This document shows, one piece after another, positions 36,683 through 46,158 of a stretch of DNA of 64,000 nucleotides (position 1 is the stretch's first letter; every line of letters begins with the position of its first letter). A program made the position numbers and the translations under genes. Source of the DNA: Cupriavidus taiwanensis LMG 19424 (GTDB lineage: Bacteria; Pseudomonadota; Gammaproteobacteria; Burkholderiales; Burkholderiaceae). The notes below the pieces were generated by a model. The model was not told where the DNA came from and made no database searches. It saw nothing but the letters and a program-made list of their open reading frames with translations. The stretch spans positions 1,048,001 through 1,112,000 of the forward strand of contig NC_010530.1 in the NCBI RefSeq assembly GCF_000069785.1, in the 5' to 3' direction.

Positions 36683-37525
36683 ATGAGCAATAGCGACGAT
36701 GTGAAGCCGCCAGCGCCACCAACGCTCTTCGGCACTGAGCCCGATGCCGGCGCTACCGGGCACACCCGCATCCTGGCCAGTCTGGAAGGCCGCGTGCCGA
36801 TGGCGGCCAAGGCTCCGGCCAGGAAGCCTGTGCGGCGCTACCTGGGGGCGGGCATGGTCGCTGTTGCCACTGCGGCTGTGGCTGGCTGGCTGTGGCTGGA
36901 CCCGAAAACCGACGCGCCCGGGTCGATGCAGGCAGGCAATACGGGGGCTCCCGCGCAGTCGAATGCTGACGCAGCCGCCTCTGGTGAGCAGGCGATGGCC
37001 GGCAATACCCACGCATCGGCGCCGGTCGCTTCCGCGGTGTCAGCCGAATCCGCCCAATCGGTTGCAGGGAATTCCCAGCCGCCGCCCGCCACGATCATCG
37101 ATGCAGACAGTAGCGATCCTGCTCTGGATCGGCTCGGCAAGGCAGACGGCGCGACTGTTGCAGCGGGCGCCGCAGGCGCCGTCGCGGGGGCGACCACACT
37201 GGCCGCGCTGACTTCTCTCGGTACCCAACCAGCCGTAGCCAGACCGAAGACTGCCGAAGTCAGCAAAAATATCAAAAAGACGGCAACGTCGAAGCCGACG
37301 GCGCCAGCGGAAAAGAGCGCCACGAGTACCGCTGCGACTACCAAAGACAAGAAGACCGTCGCCAAGGCCAGTCCTTCGGCCAGGTCGAAGGCAACACGCC
37401 GCAAGTCGACTTCCAGCGCGGCGGACCCCGATGCCGAGGTGCTGGCGGCACTGTTGTCGCAACCCGAGGGCAAGCCGATCAGCACGACGGCCAGCACGCG
37501 GTCTACCGCCAAGACGCGCAACTGA
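36683..37525 (+). CDS. Ala/Thr/Lys-rich single-TM protein of unknown function
   Basis: A 280-aa protein with a short N-terminal cytoplasmic part (KPPAPPTLFG, then ARKPVRRYLG), one membrane segment (about 55-72, AGMVAVATAAVAGWLWL) and a long low-complexity periplasmic region rich in Ala, Ser, Thr and, after residue 190, Lys. A second weak hydrophobic patch is at about 157-180. The layout (short tail, one TM, Lys/Ala-rich tail) resembles cell-wall-spanning or TonB-like linkers, but no domain is recognised. It is 146 bp upstream of the third vgrG and may be a structural accessory of this T6SS. Confidence 0.6.
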   Translation: MSNSDDVKPPAPPTLFGTEPDAGATGHTRILASLEGRVPMAAKAPARKPVRRYLGAGMVAVATAAVAGWLWLDPKTDAPGSMQAGNTGAPAQSNADAAASGEQAMAGNTHASAPVASAVSAESAQSVAGNSQPPPATIIDADSSDPALDRLGKADGATVAAGAAGAVAGATTLAALTSLGTQPAVARPKTAEVSKNIKKTATSKPTAPAEKSATSTAATTKDKKTVAKASPSARSKATRRKSTSSAADPDAEVLAALLSQPEGKPISTTASTRSTAKTRN

Positions 37526-37621
37526 ACCCGGCGACGGTTCGATTCAAGACAGACATCGGCGTGGCGGCCGGCATGCGCCGCATCGCCTTGCAATCCTGGG
37601 CGGGCACCCAACGGTAGCGTC

Positions 37622-37635
37622 GCCGGCATGCCGGC
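37622..37635. repeat. 14-bp perfect palindrome upstream of the third vgrG
   Basis: GCCGGCATGCCGGC is its own reverse complement and lies 36 bp before the vgrG start; a partial copy, GCCGGCATGCG, lies at 37,568. It may be an operator or simply GC-rich chance sequence. Confidence 0.3.
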
Positions 37636-37671
37636 CCCTGAAGCAGTTGCGGCTGCACGAATGGACAGCGA

Positions 37672-40600
37672 ATGGATGTAACCACTCTTTACCAGCATCT
37701 TTTCAGCGCGGCTCACCGGCTGTATGCCCTGGAAGGTGAGGGCGTGCTGGGCGAACTCGCCGTCGAAGCCTGGATCGGCCGGGAAGGCGTTTCCGCGCTG
37801 GCCGAGTCGCGCATCGTCGTGGTCAGCGCCAACGCCGATATCCCATTGGACAGCCTGCTTGGCCAGCGGGTCACATTGCTGACCACGCTCGCCGGCGGCG
37901 GCCAGTCGCGCCGCACCGGCCTTATCCGACAGGCCGAGAAGCTCGGCGCCTACGGGGGCCTGGCGCGATATCGCCTGACAGTGGTGCCGTGGCTGTGGCT
38001 GACCACGCAGCAGCGCAACAGCCAGGTGTTCCAGAACCGCAAGCTCGACAGCATCATCGAGGCCGTGCTGCAGCCCTATGCGCCGCACGCGCAATGGCGC
38101 TACGCGGCCGGCGCCGAGGCGCGCATTGCCGCCATCGGCGAGCGTGCCCATGTCGCGCAGTTCCGCGAAACCGACTACCAGTTCCTGTCGCGCCTGCTGG
38201 CAGAGGCCGGCCTGGGCTATACCGTCGTGGAAGACGAGGAAGCCCCCAGCGGGCATGCGGTGGTGATCTTTGCCGACAGCGCGCAATTGCCGGAAGACGA
38301 AGAATCCGCGGCAGGCGGCGGCATCCGCTTCCATCGCGCGCACAGCCAGGAATCGGCCGATGCCATCCAGCAGCTGGCGTGCGAGACCCGTGCGACTGTG
38401 GGCGGCGTGGCCGTGACGGCATGGGACCCGGAGGCCAAGCGAGCGATCCGCGGCCACGCGCCGGCACGTTATGTCGGCAATGCCGGCCGGGCGGTGAGCC
38501 CGGATCCGTACCTGTCCGTCAGCCTGTCATTGGCGCCCGACGGCGCGAGCGCGCAGCGCGTTGCCGAGCAGGTGATGGAAGCCGTCGAAGCCCGCGCGCT
38601 ACTGTTCACCGGTCGGGCGTCCGTGCGCACGCTGCGCAGCGGCATGCGCCTGACCGTCAATGGCTGCCCGCACCTGCCGCTGCAGGAAGACGACGCTGCT
38701 GGATATCCGCTGCTGCTCGATGCGGTGGAGCATTGCGGCATCAACAACCTGGCCGCCGACACACGCGCTGCGCTGGCGGATCGCATTGGGCCGCTCGAGG
38801 CAGCCTTGTGTTTCGACGCACCCCCAGCGGCACCCGACGCACCGGAGGCAACACCCGGGCTGCTGGGCGTGCTACCGGACCACGAGCCAGTGCGCCTGGC
38901 CCCTTCGCAAGCCCTGCAGACGGCAGCACGCGAACAGGGCTACGCGGCGATCTTCCGCGCCATCGACGCCCGCCGCCCATGGCGTGCCTGTGTCCTTGAC
39001 GTCGATTGTCCGCGTCTTTACAGCCGGTCCAAGCCGTTGGGGGTACACAGCGCGATCGTCGTCGGCCCTGACGGCCAGTCCCAGGCCCATGGCAACGCCG
39101 AACACCACGCCAGCCCAGCCGGCGAGATCTGCGTGCGCTTCCACTGGCAGCGCGGCGAGCGCGCCGACGACCGCAGCAGCCGCTGGATCCGCGTCGCACA
39201 GCGCCAGGCCGGCGCCGGCATGGGCTGGCAGTGGCTGCCGCGCATCGGGCAGGAAGTGCTGGTCAAGTTCGCCGACGACGACATCGACCAGCCTTTCGTC
39301 ATCGGCGCGTTGTACAACGGCCAGGGTGAAGCGGGCCACGCACCCACGCCCGGCGGCAAGAGCGCCGCGACGGGCAGCGACAGTCAGTCCCTGTACGCTC
39401 AGGGCACCGACAGCGCCCCCAGCGCGCAAGGCAACCTCGCCGGGGGCAACAGCCCCGCCTGGCACGGACTGGGCGCGCAGCCAGACGGCCATCGCAATGC
39501 CGCCGCGCTGACGGGTTTCAAGAGCCAGGAACACGGCGGCAAGGGCTACAACCAGCTGGTGTTGGACGACAGCGACGGCCAGCTGCGCACGCAACTGGCC
39601 ACCACGCTGCAGTCGACCCAGCTCAATCTTGGCCACCTGATCCACCAGCAGGACAACCGCCGTGGCAGCTTCCGCGGCCAGGGCTTCGAGTTGCGCACCG
39701 ACGGCCACGCCGCCGTGCGCGGCGAGGCAGGGCTGCTGCTAACCACCTACCGCGACGCGGCTACCGGCCGTGCGCTGCCCACCGGCGATAACGCCGCCGG
39801 CATCGCGCTGCTGCGGCAGGCGAGCGACCTGGTCAAGACCCTGAGCCAGGGCGCGACCGCGCACCAGACGCAGGCGCTGTCGACCGGCAAGGATGGCGAC
39901 GCCCCTTTGCCGAAGCAGGCCCAGGCTGCGTCCGGCATGGTCGACGGACAAGCGCTGGAAGCGGCCAGGGACGATGCATCCAGCGGCAACACGACGACTC
40001 CCGGCAAGGTTCCGCACCAGGCCGCGGCCATGGTCCACCTCAACGGCCGCGCCGGGCTGACGCTGGTTGCCGGCCAGGACCTGCAGATTGCCAACGGCGA
40101 AAGCGTGGCACTGGCCAGCGGCCTGGACAGCAGCATCGCGGTAGCTGGCCAGGCCCGCGTACACGCCGGACAGGCCATTGGGGTCGCGGCGGGCCTGTCG
40201 GGCGCTGGGGACAACAATATCGGCCTGCAGCTGACGGCGGGGCAGAATGATATCGATATCCAGGCGCAGCACGATTTGCTAAAGCTGGCGGCACGGGACG
40301 ACCTGACCGTGGTGTCGGCCAACATGAACGTGGATTTCGCCGCGGCGAAACGGATCCGCATTGCCACGGCGGGCGGAGCGTCGATACTGATCGAGGGCGG
40401 GAATATTACGGTGGAGTGCCCACGGGCGATTACTTACAAGGCGGCGCAGAGGAAATTCGAGGGGCCGGTGAATACTGCCTACCCGCTCCCCGAATTTCCG
40501 CAAGCCCCGATGCCTTACAAGCCCATGGAATTCCGCATGCGGCTGGCAAATACCCCGGGCGAAGGCGGGCACGCGCTGGCTTACGCGCCCTGGAAGATCG

Positions 40601-40968
40601 CTGTGGGCGAAGCGCCGCTGGGACTCGGCATGGTGGCTGACGACGAACTGGTGGCACATGGCGTTACCGACGCGGATGGCAACGTGGTACTCAGCCAGAC
40701 CCAGCAGGAAGCCGTGGCGCGCGCCTATTGCGCCAGTCCAGCCAATACCTGGTTGGTATATCCCGGGCCGACTGTTCGCGTGCACGTTGCCGAGCAGGAT
40801 CCGGCCTGGACGGACGCGGAGGCGGCCCGCCACGCACTCAATGCCGGTGACTTCAGTGGTGGGCTACCGCAATCGATGTCGGATGACAATACGCAGCAAC
40901 GGCTGCGCTATGCCCGCGATGCGCTAGCTGCAGGATCGTCCAACCAGATCTACAAAAAAACTCAGTAA
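37672..40968 (+). CDS. vgrG: VgrG spike protein (TssI), third copy with C-terminal extension
   Basis: A 1098-aa VgrG, the longest of the three. It shows the gp27-like FRETDYQFLSRLLAEAGLGY, the OB region VLVKFADDDIDQPFVIGALY, and DUF2345 with IRIATAGGASILIEGGN. After about residue 940 comes an extension of roughly 150 residues (FRMRLANTPGEGGHALAYAP, GVTDADGNVVLSQ), which has the beta-sandwich pattern of transthyretin-like domains that hold lipase effectors on VgrG in enteroaggregative E. coli. The phospholipase gene starts 10 bp after its stop. A ~55-bp piece around 39,268-39,320 reappears in the remnant at 45,538-45,592. Confidence 0.96.
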   Translation: MDVTTLYQHLFSAAHRLYALEGEGVLGELAVEAWIGREGVSALAESRIVVVSANADIPLDSLLGQRVTLLTTLAGGGQSRRTGLIRQAEKLGAYGGLARYRLTVVPWLWLTTQQRNSQVFQNRKLDSIIEAVLQPYAPHAQWRYAAGAEARIAAIGERAHVAQFRETDYQFLSRLLAEAGLGYTVVEDEEAPSGHAVVIFADSAQLPEDEESAAGGGIRFHRAHSQESADAIQQLACETRATVGGVAVTAWDPEAKRAIRGHAPARYVGNAGRAVSPDPYLSVSLSLAPDGASAQRVAEQVMEAVEARALLFTGRASVRTLRSGMRLTVNGCPHLPLQEDDAAGYPLLLDAVEHCGINNLAADTRAALADRIGPLEAALCFDAPPAAPDAPEATPGLLGVLPDHEPVRLAPSQALQTAAREQGYAAIFRAIDARRPWRACVLDVDCPRLYSRSKPLGVHSAIVVGPDGQSQAHGNAEHHASPAGEICVRFHWQRGERADDRSSRWIRVAQRQAGAGMGWQWLPRIGQEVLVKFADDDIDQPFVIGALYNGQGEAGHAPTPGGKSAATGSDSQSLYAQGTDSAPSAQGNLAGGNSPAWHGLGAQPDGHRNAAALTGFKSQEHGGKGYNQLVLDDSDGQLRTQLATTLQSTQLNLGHLIHQQDNRRGSFRGQGFELRTDGHAAVRGEAGLLLTTYRDAATGRALPTGDNAAGIALLRQASDLVKTLSQGATAHQTQALSTGKDGDAPLPKQAQAASGMVDGQALEAARDDASSGNTTTPGKVPHQAAAMVHLNGRAGLTLVAGQDLQIANGESVALASGLDSSIAVAGQARVHAGQAIGVAAGLSGAGDNNIGLQLTAGQNDIDIQAQHDLLKLAARDDLTVVSANMNVDFAAAKRIRIATAGGASILIEGGNITVECPRAITYKAAQRKFEGPVNTAYPLPEFPQAPMPYKPMEFRMRLANTPGEGGHALAYAPWKIAVGEAPLGLGMVADDELVAHGVTDADGNVVLSQTQQEAVARAYCASPANTWLVYPGPTVRVHVAEQDPAWTDAEAARHALNAGDFSGGLPQSMSDDNTQQRLRYARDALAAGSSNQIYKKTQ

Positions 40969-40978
40969 ATAAGAAGCT

Positions 40979-43978
40979 ATGGGTGCGCCAGACAAGCAGG
41001 TGTATCAGATCGTTGGTGGAGACCAGAAGGCCGCAAAGACGGCGACTTCTGCGCCCGGCTGCTTCGTGCACGGCAAGGACGTCTTCTCCGAACCCGTGAA
41101 GGGTAACGCGGTGCAGTTCTTTGTCACGGGGACAGAATACTTCGACAACGTTGCCAGGGCGATAGAAGGGGCGCAGTCCAGCGTATTTATCACCGGCTGG
41201 CAAGTGAATTTCGACGTCGTGCTGACTGGAAAGAAGACGCTCTGGAATTGTCTGCGTACCGCCGTCCGGAACGGGGCCAGCGTTTATGTCATGCCCTGGA
41301 TGTCTCCCAAGGTCGGCGTCGACACGGGAGACCTCGAGACCGCGTTAACGGTGATTCAGCTCAACGCCGGCCTGCCGTCGCCGCGAGCCTTCGTCCTGCC
41401 GGCGGTGTCGCAGTGCGATCAACCCGGGGCCTTGGGCATTGCCTTCTCGCATCACCAGAAGCTGGTCGTCATCGATAACAAGTTTGCGTACGTGGGTGGC
41501 ATCGATCTCGCTTACGGCCGCCGGGATGATGGCAAGTATTCGCTCAAGGCAGAGGGGCGGCAGGGCAGCGAGTTCTATAACAGTTGCGTGCCGGCGATTC
41601 ATAGCCTCAGCAGCGTAGAACAAACGGCATACCTGACACGCGCCGAACTGGTGGCGGCTTGCTTCGATAACAAGGCGGGTCGTGCGGCGCAGTTCTTTCT
41701 ATCCGCACCGATGAAGCCGCTCGCTGGGGCAATGGACGCGTATTCCTCAGCTAGCGACAAGATCAAGGACGTCAATAAGCAAATCTCTGACTGGTGGGTC
41801 ACCAGCGATGTCGTACCGGAGTTCGTGCGCAAGGCCCAGGACAAGGTCATCGATGCGGCCCAGGAAACCGCAGCCGATGCAAGCAAATGGGCCTACCAGC
41901 AGCTGGGAACAACCCTTCAGACCAAGGTCGAAAAATTGCGCGAATACGGCGGCGCGCAGGTGGCGGACGCAACCACCGCGCTGATGGCATGGCTGAATGG
42001 CGCCACACTTGACAGCTTGCCGCCCAGCCTTCTGCAAAATACAGCTGATACGATCCAGGCCTTTGTCATGCGCCTGGTGCTGGCCCTGCAGGCGGAAGGC
42101 AGTCAGCGCAAGCAGTGCTATGCGAATCTTGAGAAACTAGGAAAGCTCTTGCCCGCCGGCGGGAAGTGCCCCGACAGCAGTGTGCAGCCTCGAATGCCGT
42201 GGCATGACGTGCATTGCAGAATCGAAGGACCATCGGTCTATGACCTGAGCCGCAATTTCGTACGGCGCTGGAATGGCGTGGCCCTGCAGTATGAGCGCAG
42301 CGATGGCAAAACGGTCGACGCGCTGCTGCGGCACCTCGGCATCGCGGCCCGCCTCAAGGCACCCCGCATCGGCGCTGCGCACCGGCCTGTCCGATCCAAG
42401 GCTCAACCAGGGTCATGCTGGGTCCAGGTTCTCCGAAGCGCCCCGAAGAAGATGCGGGTCGCCGAAGCTGCCGGAGAGGCGGACAAGACTACGCCGAGCG
42501 TTGCGGAAAGCAGCTGCCTGAGCGCAATGCTGAAGAACATCGAGGGCGCGTCGCATTTTATCTACATCGAGGGTCAGTTCTTTCAGTCCGATTATGGGAG
42601 CACGATGATCGGGAACGAGGAAGCGGACGGCGGTGCCCCTGTTTCAGGACCGATGCATGCGTTGATGGACGTCAAGGGGTCGCCGGGATATCAAAAATAT
42701 GCCGCGCAACTTGGCATCCTCGGCGTGCCGCCCGGACAGATCTATAAGTCCCTCAAGTGGAGCCAGATCGACGACGTCCAGCGGGACATCAGGGGAGGCG
42801 GCGCCGACTTTGTCAATGACCTGAAGCGGGTCATGGCCACGCAAGCGCAAATCGCAGGATTCAGTGCCCTGGGCCCGTCTCAAAAGTCCCTGAAGAATCC
42901 GATTTGCAAGGCGTTGGGTGACCGTATTACACGGGCCATCTACGACGGCAAACCGTTCCATGTCTACATGGTGTTACCGGTACACCCGGAAGGGACACTG
43001 GACACGATCAACATCATGACGCAACAGCATCTGACGATGCAGTCGCTGGTGTTTGGCAGCCACAGTCTGGTGAATCGGATTCGACGTGCGCTGTTGGCGA
43101 TGAAGTATGTGCGTGAGCGGAAGATGGAGGTGAAGAGGGCGAGGGATGCCGCGGAAAGCGCCAAGATAGAAGATCTTAATAGGAACATTCGTCAAGGAGA
43201 ATGGCAGAAATATCTGACGCTGCTTAACTTGCGTAACTGGGACGTGTTGCATGGTAGACCTGTGACTGAGCAGATCTATGTTCATAGCAAGCTCCTGATA
43301 GCAGACGATCGGGTCGTAGTATTAGGCAGTGCCAATATCAACGATAGAAGCCAGCTCGGTGACCGGGATTCAGAGCTAGCGGTTGTCATTCATGATGACA
43401 AAGCAATGTCAGTGCGCTTGGATGGTCAGCTTGTACAGCCGGTTGGCACTTTCGCACATGGTTTGCGTAAAGCACTGTGGAAAAAGCATTTTGGACTGAT
43501 GGGCGGTGTTGCGCCGGCTACAGAATTGGGTCTGCCCAGCATACTTGATGGGCCTGGGGATCTTGATACTTGGCAGGCCGTTCAGAGAGTGGCACAGACT
43601 AATGCCGAAGCTTATGATAAAGCTTTTCCATATGTGCCTAGGTCGAAAAGTCGCAGTTCGGTTTGGCCTACTTGGGATGACAGCAATGGCAAGCTCAGGG
43701 GCTACATGCCGTTTAACGAGCGATTCTGGCGCGAGGAGCGTCCAAGGGACGATAGCTTTACGTGGGATGCAAAGCAGATATTGTCCGAGAGTACACCCAG
43801 TGGTGTGCGAGGATTCATTGTAGCCTTGCCGGTTATGTGGACACTCGGGGAAAACAATGACTCAAAAATGAATTTGACTACACTGGCACATGTCGAGTCC
43901 GAAGACGAAGTGAATCGTGAGAGGCAAACTGCATCGAGAAGTCCATCGCAATCTGGTCAAGCCGATGCCTATTCCTAA
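40979..43978 (+). CDS. tle5: Phospholipase D-family T6SS effector (Tle5 type)
   Basis: A 999-aa phospholipase D with both HKD motifs intact: HQKLVVID (His159, Lys161, Asp166), followed by VGGIDL, and HSKLLIAD (His769, Lys771, Asp776), followed by LGSANINDRS. This makes it a Tle5/PldB-like effector that should cleave membrane phospholipids in the target's periplasm. There is no signal peptide, as expected for a T6SS-delivered enzyme. It directly follows vgrG (10 bp) and precedes a lipoprotein immunity gene (12 bp). GC content drops noticeably after about 43,050, so the C-terminal ~310 residues may have a different origin from the rest. Its C-terminal tail (about the last 50-60 residues) is repeated in decayed form at two places downstream. 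Confidence 0.92.
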   Translation: MGAPDKQVYQIVGGDQKAAKTATSAPGCFVHGKDVFSEPVKGNAVQFFVTGTEYFDNVARAIEGAQSSVFITGWQVNFDVVLTGKKTLWNCLRTAVRNGASVYVMPWMSPKVGVDTGDLETALTVIQLNAGLPSPRAFVLPAVSQCDQPGALGIAFSHHQKLVVIDNKFAYVGGIDLAYGRRDDGKYSLKAEGRQGSEFYNSCVPAIHSLSSVEQTAYLTRAELVAACFDNKAGRAAQFFLSAPMKPLAGAMDAYSSASDKIKDVNKQISDWWVTSDVVPEFVRKAQDKVIDAAQETAADASKWAYQQLGTTLQTKVEKLREYGGAQVADATTALMAWLNGATLDSLPPSLLQNTADTIQAFVMRLVLALQAEGSQRKQCYANLEKLGKLLPAGGKCPDSSVQPRMPWHDVHCRIEGPSVYDLSRNFVRRWNGVALQYERSDGKTVDALLRHLGIAARLKAPRIGAAHRPVRSKAQPGSCWVQVLRSAPKKMRVAEAAGEADKTTPSVAESSCLSAMLKNIEGASHFIYIEGQFFQSDYGSTMIGNEEADGGAPVSGPMHALMDVKGSPGYQKYAAQLGILGVPPGQIYKSLKWSQIDDVQRDIRGGGADFVNDLKRVMATQAQIAGFSALGPSQKSLKNPICKALGDRITRAIYDGKPFHVYMVLPVHPEGTLDTINIMTQQHLTMQSLVFGSHSLVNRIRRALLAMKYVRERKMEVKRARDAAESAKIEDLNRNIRQGEWQKYLTLLNLRNWDVLHGRPVTEQIYVHSKLLIADDRVVVLGSANINDRSQLGDRDSELAVVIHDDKAMSVRLDGQLVQPVGTFAHGLRKALWKKHFGLMGGVAPATELGLPSILDGPGDLDTWQAVQRVAQTNAEAYDKAFPYVPRSKSRSSVWPTWDDSNGKLRGYMPFNERFWREERPRDDSFTWDAKQILSESTPSGVRGFIVALPVMWTLGENNDSKMNLTTLAHVESEDEVNRERQTASRSPSQSGQADAYS

Positions 43979-43990
43979 GGTTGATTTTTG

Positions 43991-45391
43991 ATGAAAATTC
44001 GGATGGCTTCTCAGGGCTTGCTAAGTCGGGCCATATTGATGGCGGTGGTGGCATTGGTTTCCTGCGGACAGAGTGGTCAGGCGCGAGAATCGAAAACGAC
44101 AACCGGCACTGATCGTTTTGGCCGTCCTGTAGAGATACCGAACCCGACTAGGGAGGATCGGATCAAAGCCACGGCGCCCGAGTACATTAGCAACGATAGG
44201 CTTCGGGCCGAATGCCTCGGCAGGTTGACTTTCGATGTACCTGTTGCGGCAGAATTGGAATGGGCTACTCCGAGAAAAACTAGTCATCAAGGAGTGTTCG
44301 AAAATCTATCTCAATATTTTGAGAATGGGACAGGTAAGGGTCATATTGAGATCGAAACCCGAGAACTGCGGACAGTATTGGCTGTATATGGGCCAATTAC
44401 CCCAGAATTGCGCGAAGAATTTCTCGGGTACAGAGTTCGCATGCAGGCCGCATCGCTTAGTGGGTTGTCGGATGCCCTGAAGCGGCAGAAAGAATACGAA
44501 GAACTGTACAAAAGACGGCCGGAGCTTCTTGGTCCTGGTATTAAAGAGAGCTTGGCTAAAGACCGGGCTGAACTCGAAAAGGAACTGGCAGATATCAAGG
44601 CAGATCAATACGAGAAGGCAATTGATCTCGGACGTCCTGATAGTATGGCGCTTCGCGCCGATCTCAAAGCTGCGAAGCCCTATCTGCGCGGCGCAATTGT
44701 GTTGGGTAAACACATTGTGGCCTTCGAGTCGATGTTGAGGGGCTTCGAGAATTATGTTGAACCTACGGAAGCGCAATGGGCGGTGGCTGAGGGCGCTATA
44801 CGCAAATTGATCAGCCAGCTCCAACCCCGTAACCTTTACGAGATTCCCAAGGATCGCGGATTTTGCCTGCCCTATGCGTTCCTGCGCGACGACGGCACCT
44901 ATGGCAACAAGATCTCCACTTCCTTCCGCTTTGGTGACAGCCCCGCAGTCATCTACACGCTCAGTGTCGCCGCAATCCCAGGCGGTGGTGCTTCCGAAAC
45001 CACGCTTCTCAATGCGACCGGTCGCTCGGCGACCGGACTGCTCAGCCACTTGCCTGAAAACACAACGGTGAAGCAGCGCCTGGGTCCTCGTCCCGCAAAG
45101 ATTGGAGCACTGACTTCAGAACAGGGAGGAATCGTGGTGGAAGCCAAGCGCCCCGGCCAGCCGCCGCGGGAGGGCTACCACGTCTACACAGGATACGCAG
45201 GATGGGCAGGATCGCAAATCTTGCCGACCATCGAGGTGGTGATGGAGTCGGCAGCCCGGGCTTCCTACCCGAAACTGACGAAGGACGCCCCACCTTACGA
45301 GCAGGCACGCCCACGGCTGGATGCGTTGCTCAAGAGCATCCGTCTGCGGCCGACAACTCCGCCGATGCCGGAGCTGGTCGGCATCCAATAG
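43991..45391 (+). CDS. Periplasmic lipoprotein immunity protein, Tli4-like, copy 1
   Basis: A 466-aa lipoprotein precursor: hydrophobic leader AILMAVVALVSC with the lipobox Cys near residue 25, then a mature periplasmic protein. A helical stretch with Lys/Glu pairs (about 155-205) is followed by the conserved IPKDRGFCLPYAFLRDDGTYGN and a beta-rich C-terminus ending PMPELVGIQ, which matches the Tli4-type C-terminal domain. Periplasmic immunity lipoproteins block lipase effectors delivered by kin. ATG 43991 is chosen over TTG 43988. It is 12 bp after tle5 and is therefore the most likely cognate protector. From 44,837 on, its DNA is nearly identical to copies 2 and 3. Confidence 0.85.
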   Translation: MKIRMASQGLLSRAILMAVVALVSCGQSGQARESKTTTGTDRFGRPVEIPNPTREDRIKATAPEYISNDRLRAECLGRLTFDVPVAAELEWATPRKTSHQGVFENLSQYFENGTGKGHIEIETRELRTVLAVYGPITPELREEFLGYRVRMQAASLSGLSDALKRQKEYEELYKRRPELLGPGIKESLAKDRAELEKELADIKADQYEKAIDLGRPDSMALRADLKAAKPYLRGAIVLGKHIVAFESMLRGFENYVEPTEAQWAVAEGAIRKLISQLQPRNLYEIPKDRGFCLPYAFLRDDGTYGNKISTSFRFGDSPAVIYTLSVAAIPGGGASETTLLNATGRSATGLLSHLPENTTVKQRLGPRPAKIGALTSEQGGIVVEAKRPGQPPREGYHVYTGYAGWAGSQILPTIEVVMESAARASYPKLTKDAPPYEQARPRLDALLKSIRLRPTTPPMPELVGIQ

Positions 45392-45535
45392 CAAGGTGGA
45401 CAGACTGCGCTTTTCTGACTTTGCAATGGTTATAACCTCGGGTTCGAGGCGTGCATTGGCTTTATGGCTTCACACTGCTCATGGCCGAGATGATGGTCGC
45501 GTGCGGGAAGGCCGTCAGACATGCGATCCCAAGAC
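44837..45535 (+). repeat. Long direct repeat, unit 1
   Basis: About 0.7 kb that begins at TACGAGATTCCCAAGGATC, covers the 3' end of immunity copy 1 and runs about 145 bp past its stop to ...CAAGACT. It is almost identical to 46,981-47,680 and 48,826-49,524; the main difference from unit 2 is a short block around 44,917-44,943 (ACTTCC...TTTGGTGAC). Confidence 0.92.
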
Positions 45536-45537
45536 TG

Positions 45538-45592
45538 TTCGCCGACGACGATATCGACCCCAGCCTTTCGTCATCGGCGCGCCGTACAACGG
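45538..45592 (+). pseudogene. vgrG fragment fused to effector remnant
   Basis: About 55 bp matching vgrG at 39,268-39,320 (encoding FADDDIDQPFVIGALYNG there) with a few substitutions and an insertion of two bases that breaks the frame. It ends exactly where the tle5 remnant begins, showing a past joining event. Confidence 0.85.
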
Positions 45593-46126
45593 ATTCAGTG
45601 CCCTGGGCCCGTCTCAAAAGTCCCTGAAGAATCCGATTTGCAAGGCGTTGGGTGACCGTATTACACGGGCCATCTACGACGGCAAACCGTTCCATGTCTA
45701 CATGGTGTTGCCGGTACACCCGGAAGGGACACTGGACACGATCAACATCATGACGCACAGCATCTGACGATGCAGTCGCTGGTGTTTGGCAGCCACAGTC
45801 TGGGGAATAGTTCCATCTGGCCCACATGCGATTATGAACAGGCTAAGCTGATAGGGTACACGCCGTTTAATGAACGCTTCTGGCGTAGTCCGCAACCACG
45901 CGACAATTGCTTTACCTGGGATGCCCGGAAACTCCTGTCTGAGCGCGCGCCGATTGGTATTCAGGGCTTCATTGTGGCACTTCCAATCATGTGGACCTTC
46001 AATGAAAACAACGACTCGAAAATGAATTTGACGATATTGGCGAACGTTGACATGGAGCGTGATACGGCTCGCGAGCAACAAACCGCGGCGACAGCTCCGT
46101 CTCGGTCGGATCAAGTCAACGTATAA
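45591..46126 (+). pseudogene. Decayed tle5 fragment 1 (frameshift and internal deletion)
   Basis: From GGATTCAGTG the sequence is nearly identical to tle5 42,857-43,075 (encoding FSALGPSQKSLKNPICKAL). A single base is lost in the CAACAG run near 45,756, which shifts the frame and ends translation at 45,767. At about 45,810 the match jumps to the effector's C-terminal part (SSIWPTCDYEQAKLIGYTPF versus SSVWPTWDDSNGKLRGYMPF), so about 0.6 kb containing the second HKD motif is missing. The tail (GFIVALPIMWTFNENNDSKM) is a diverged allele of the intact effector's tail. It stops 32 bp before immunity copy 2. It is non-functional as an enzyme. Confidence 0.88.
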
Positions 46127-46158
46127 ATCATTGCGAAATCTTTTTTTAGGTACAGACG

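Noticed and set aside
45392..45767. Open frame joining the repeat tail, vgrG scrap and tle5 scrap
   Set aside because: It begins inside the immunity gene in another frame and crosses a recombination joint; it is a composite of fragments, not a gene.
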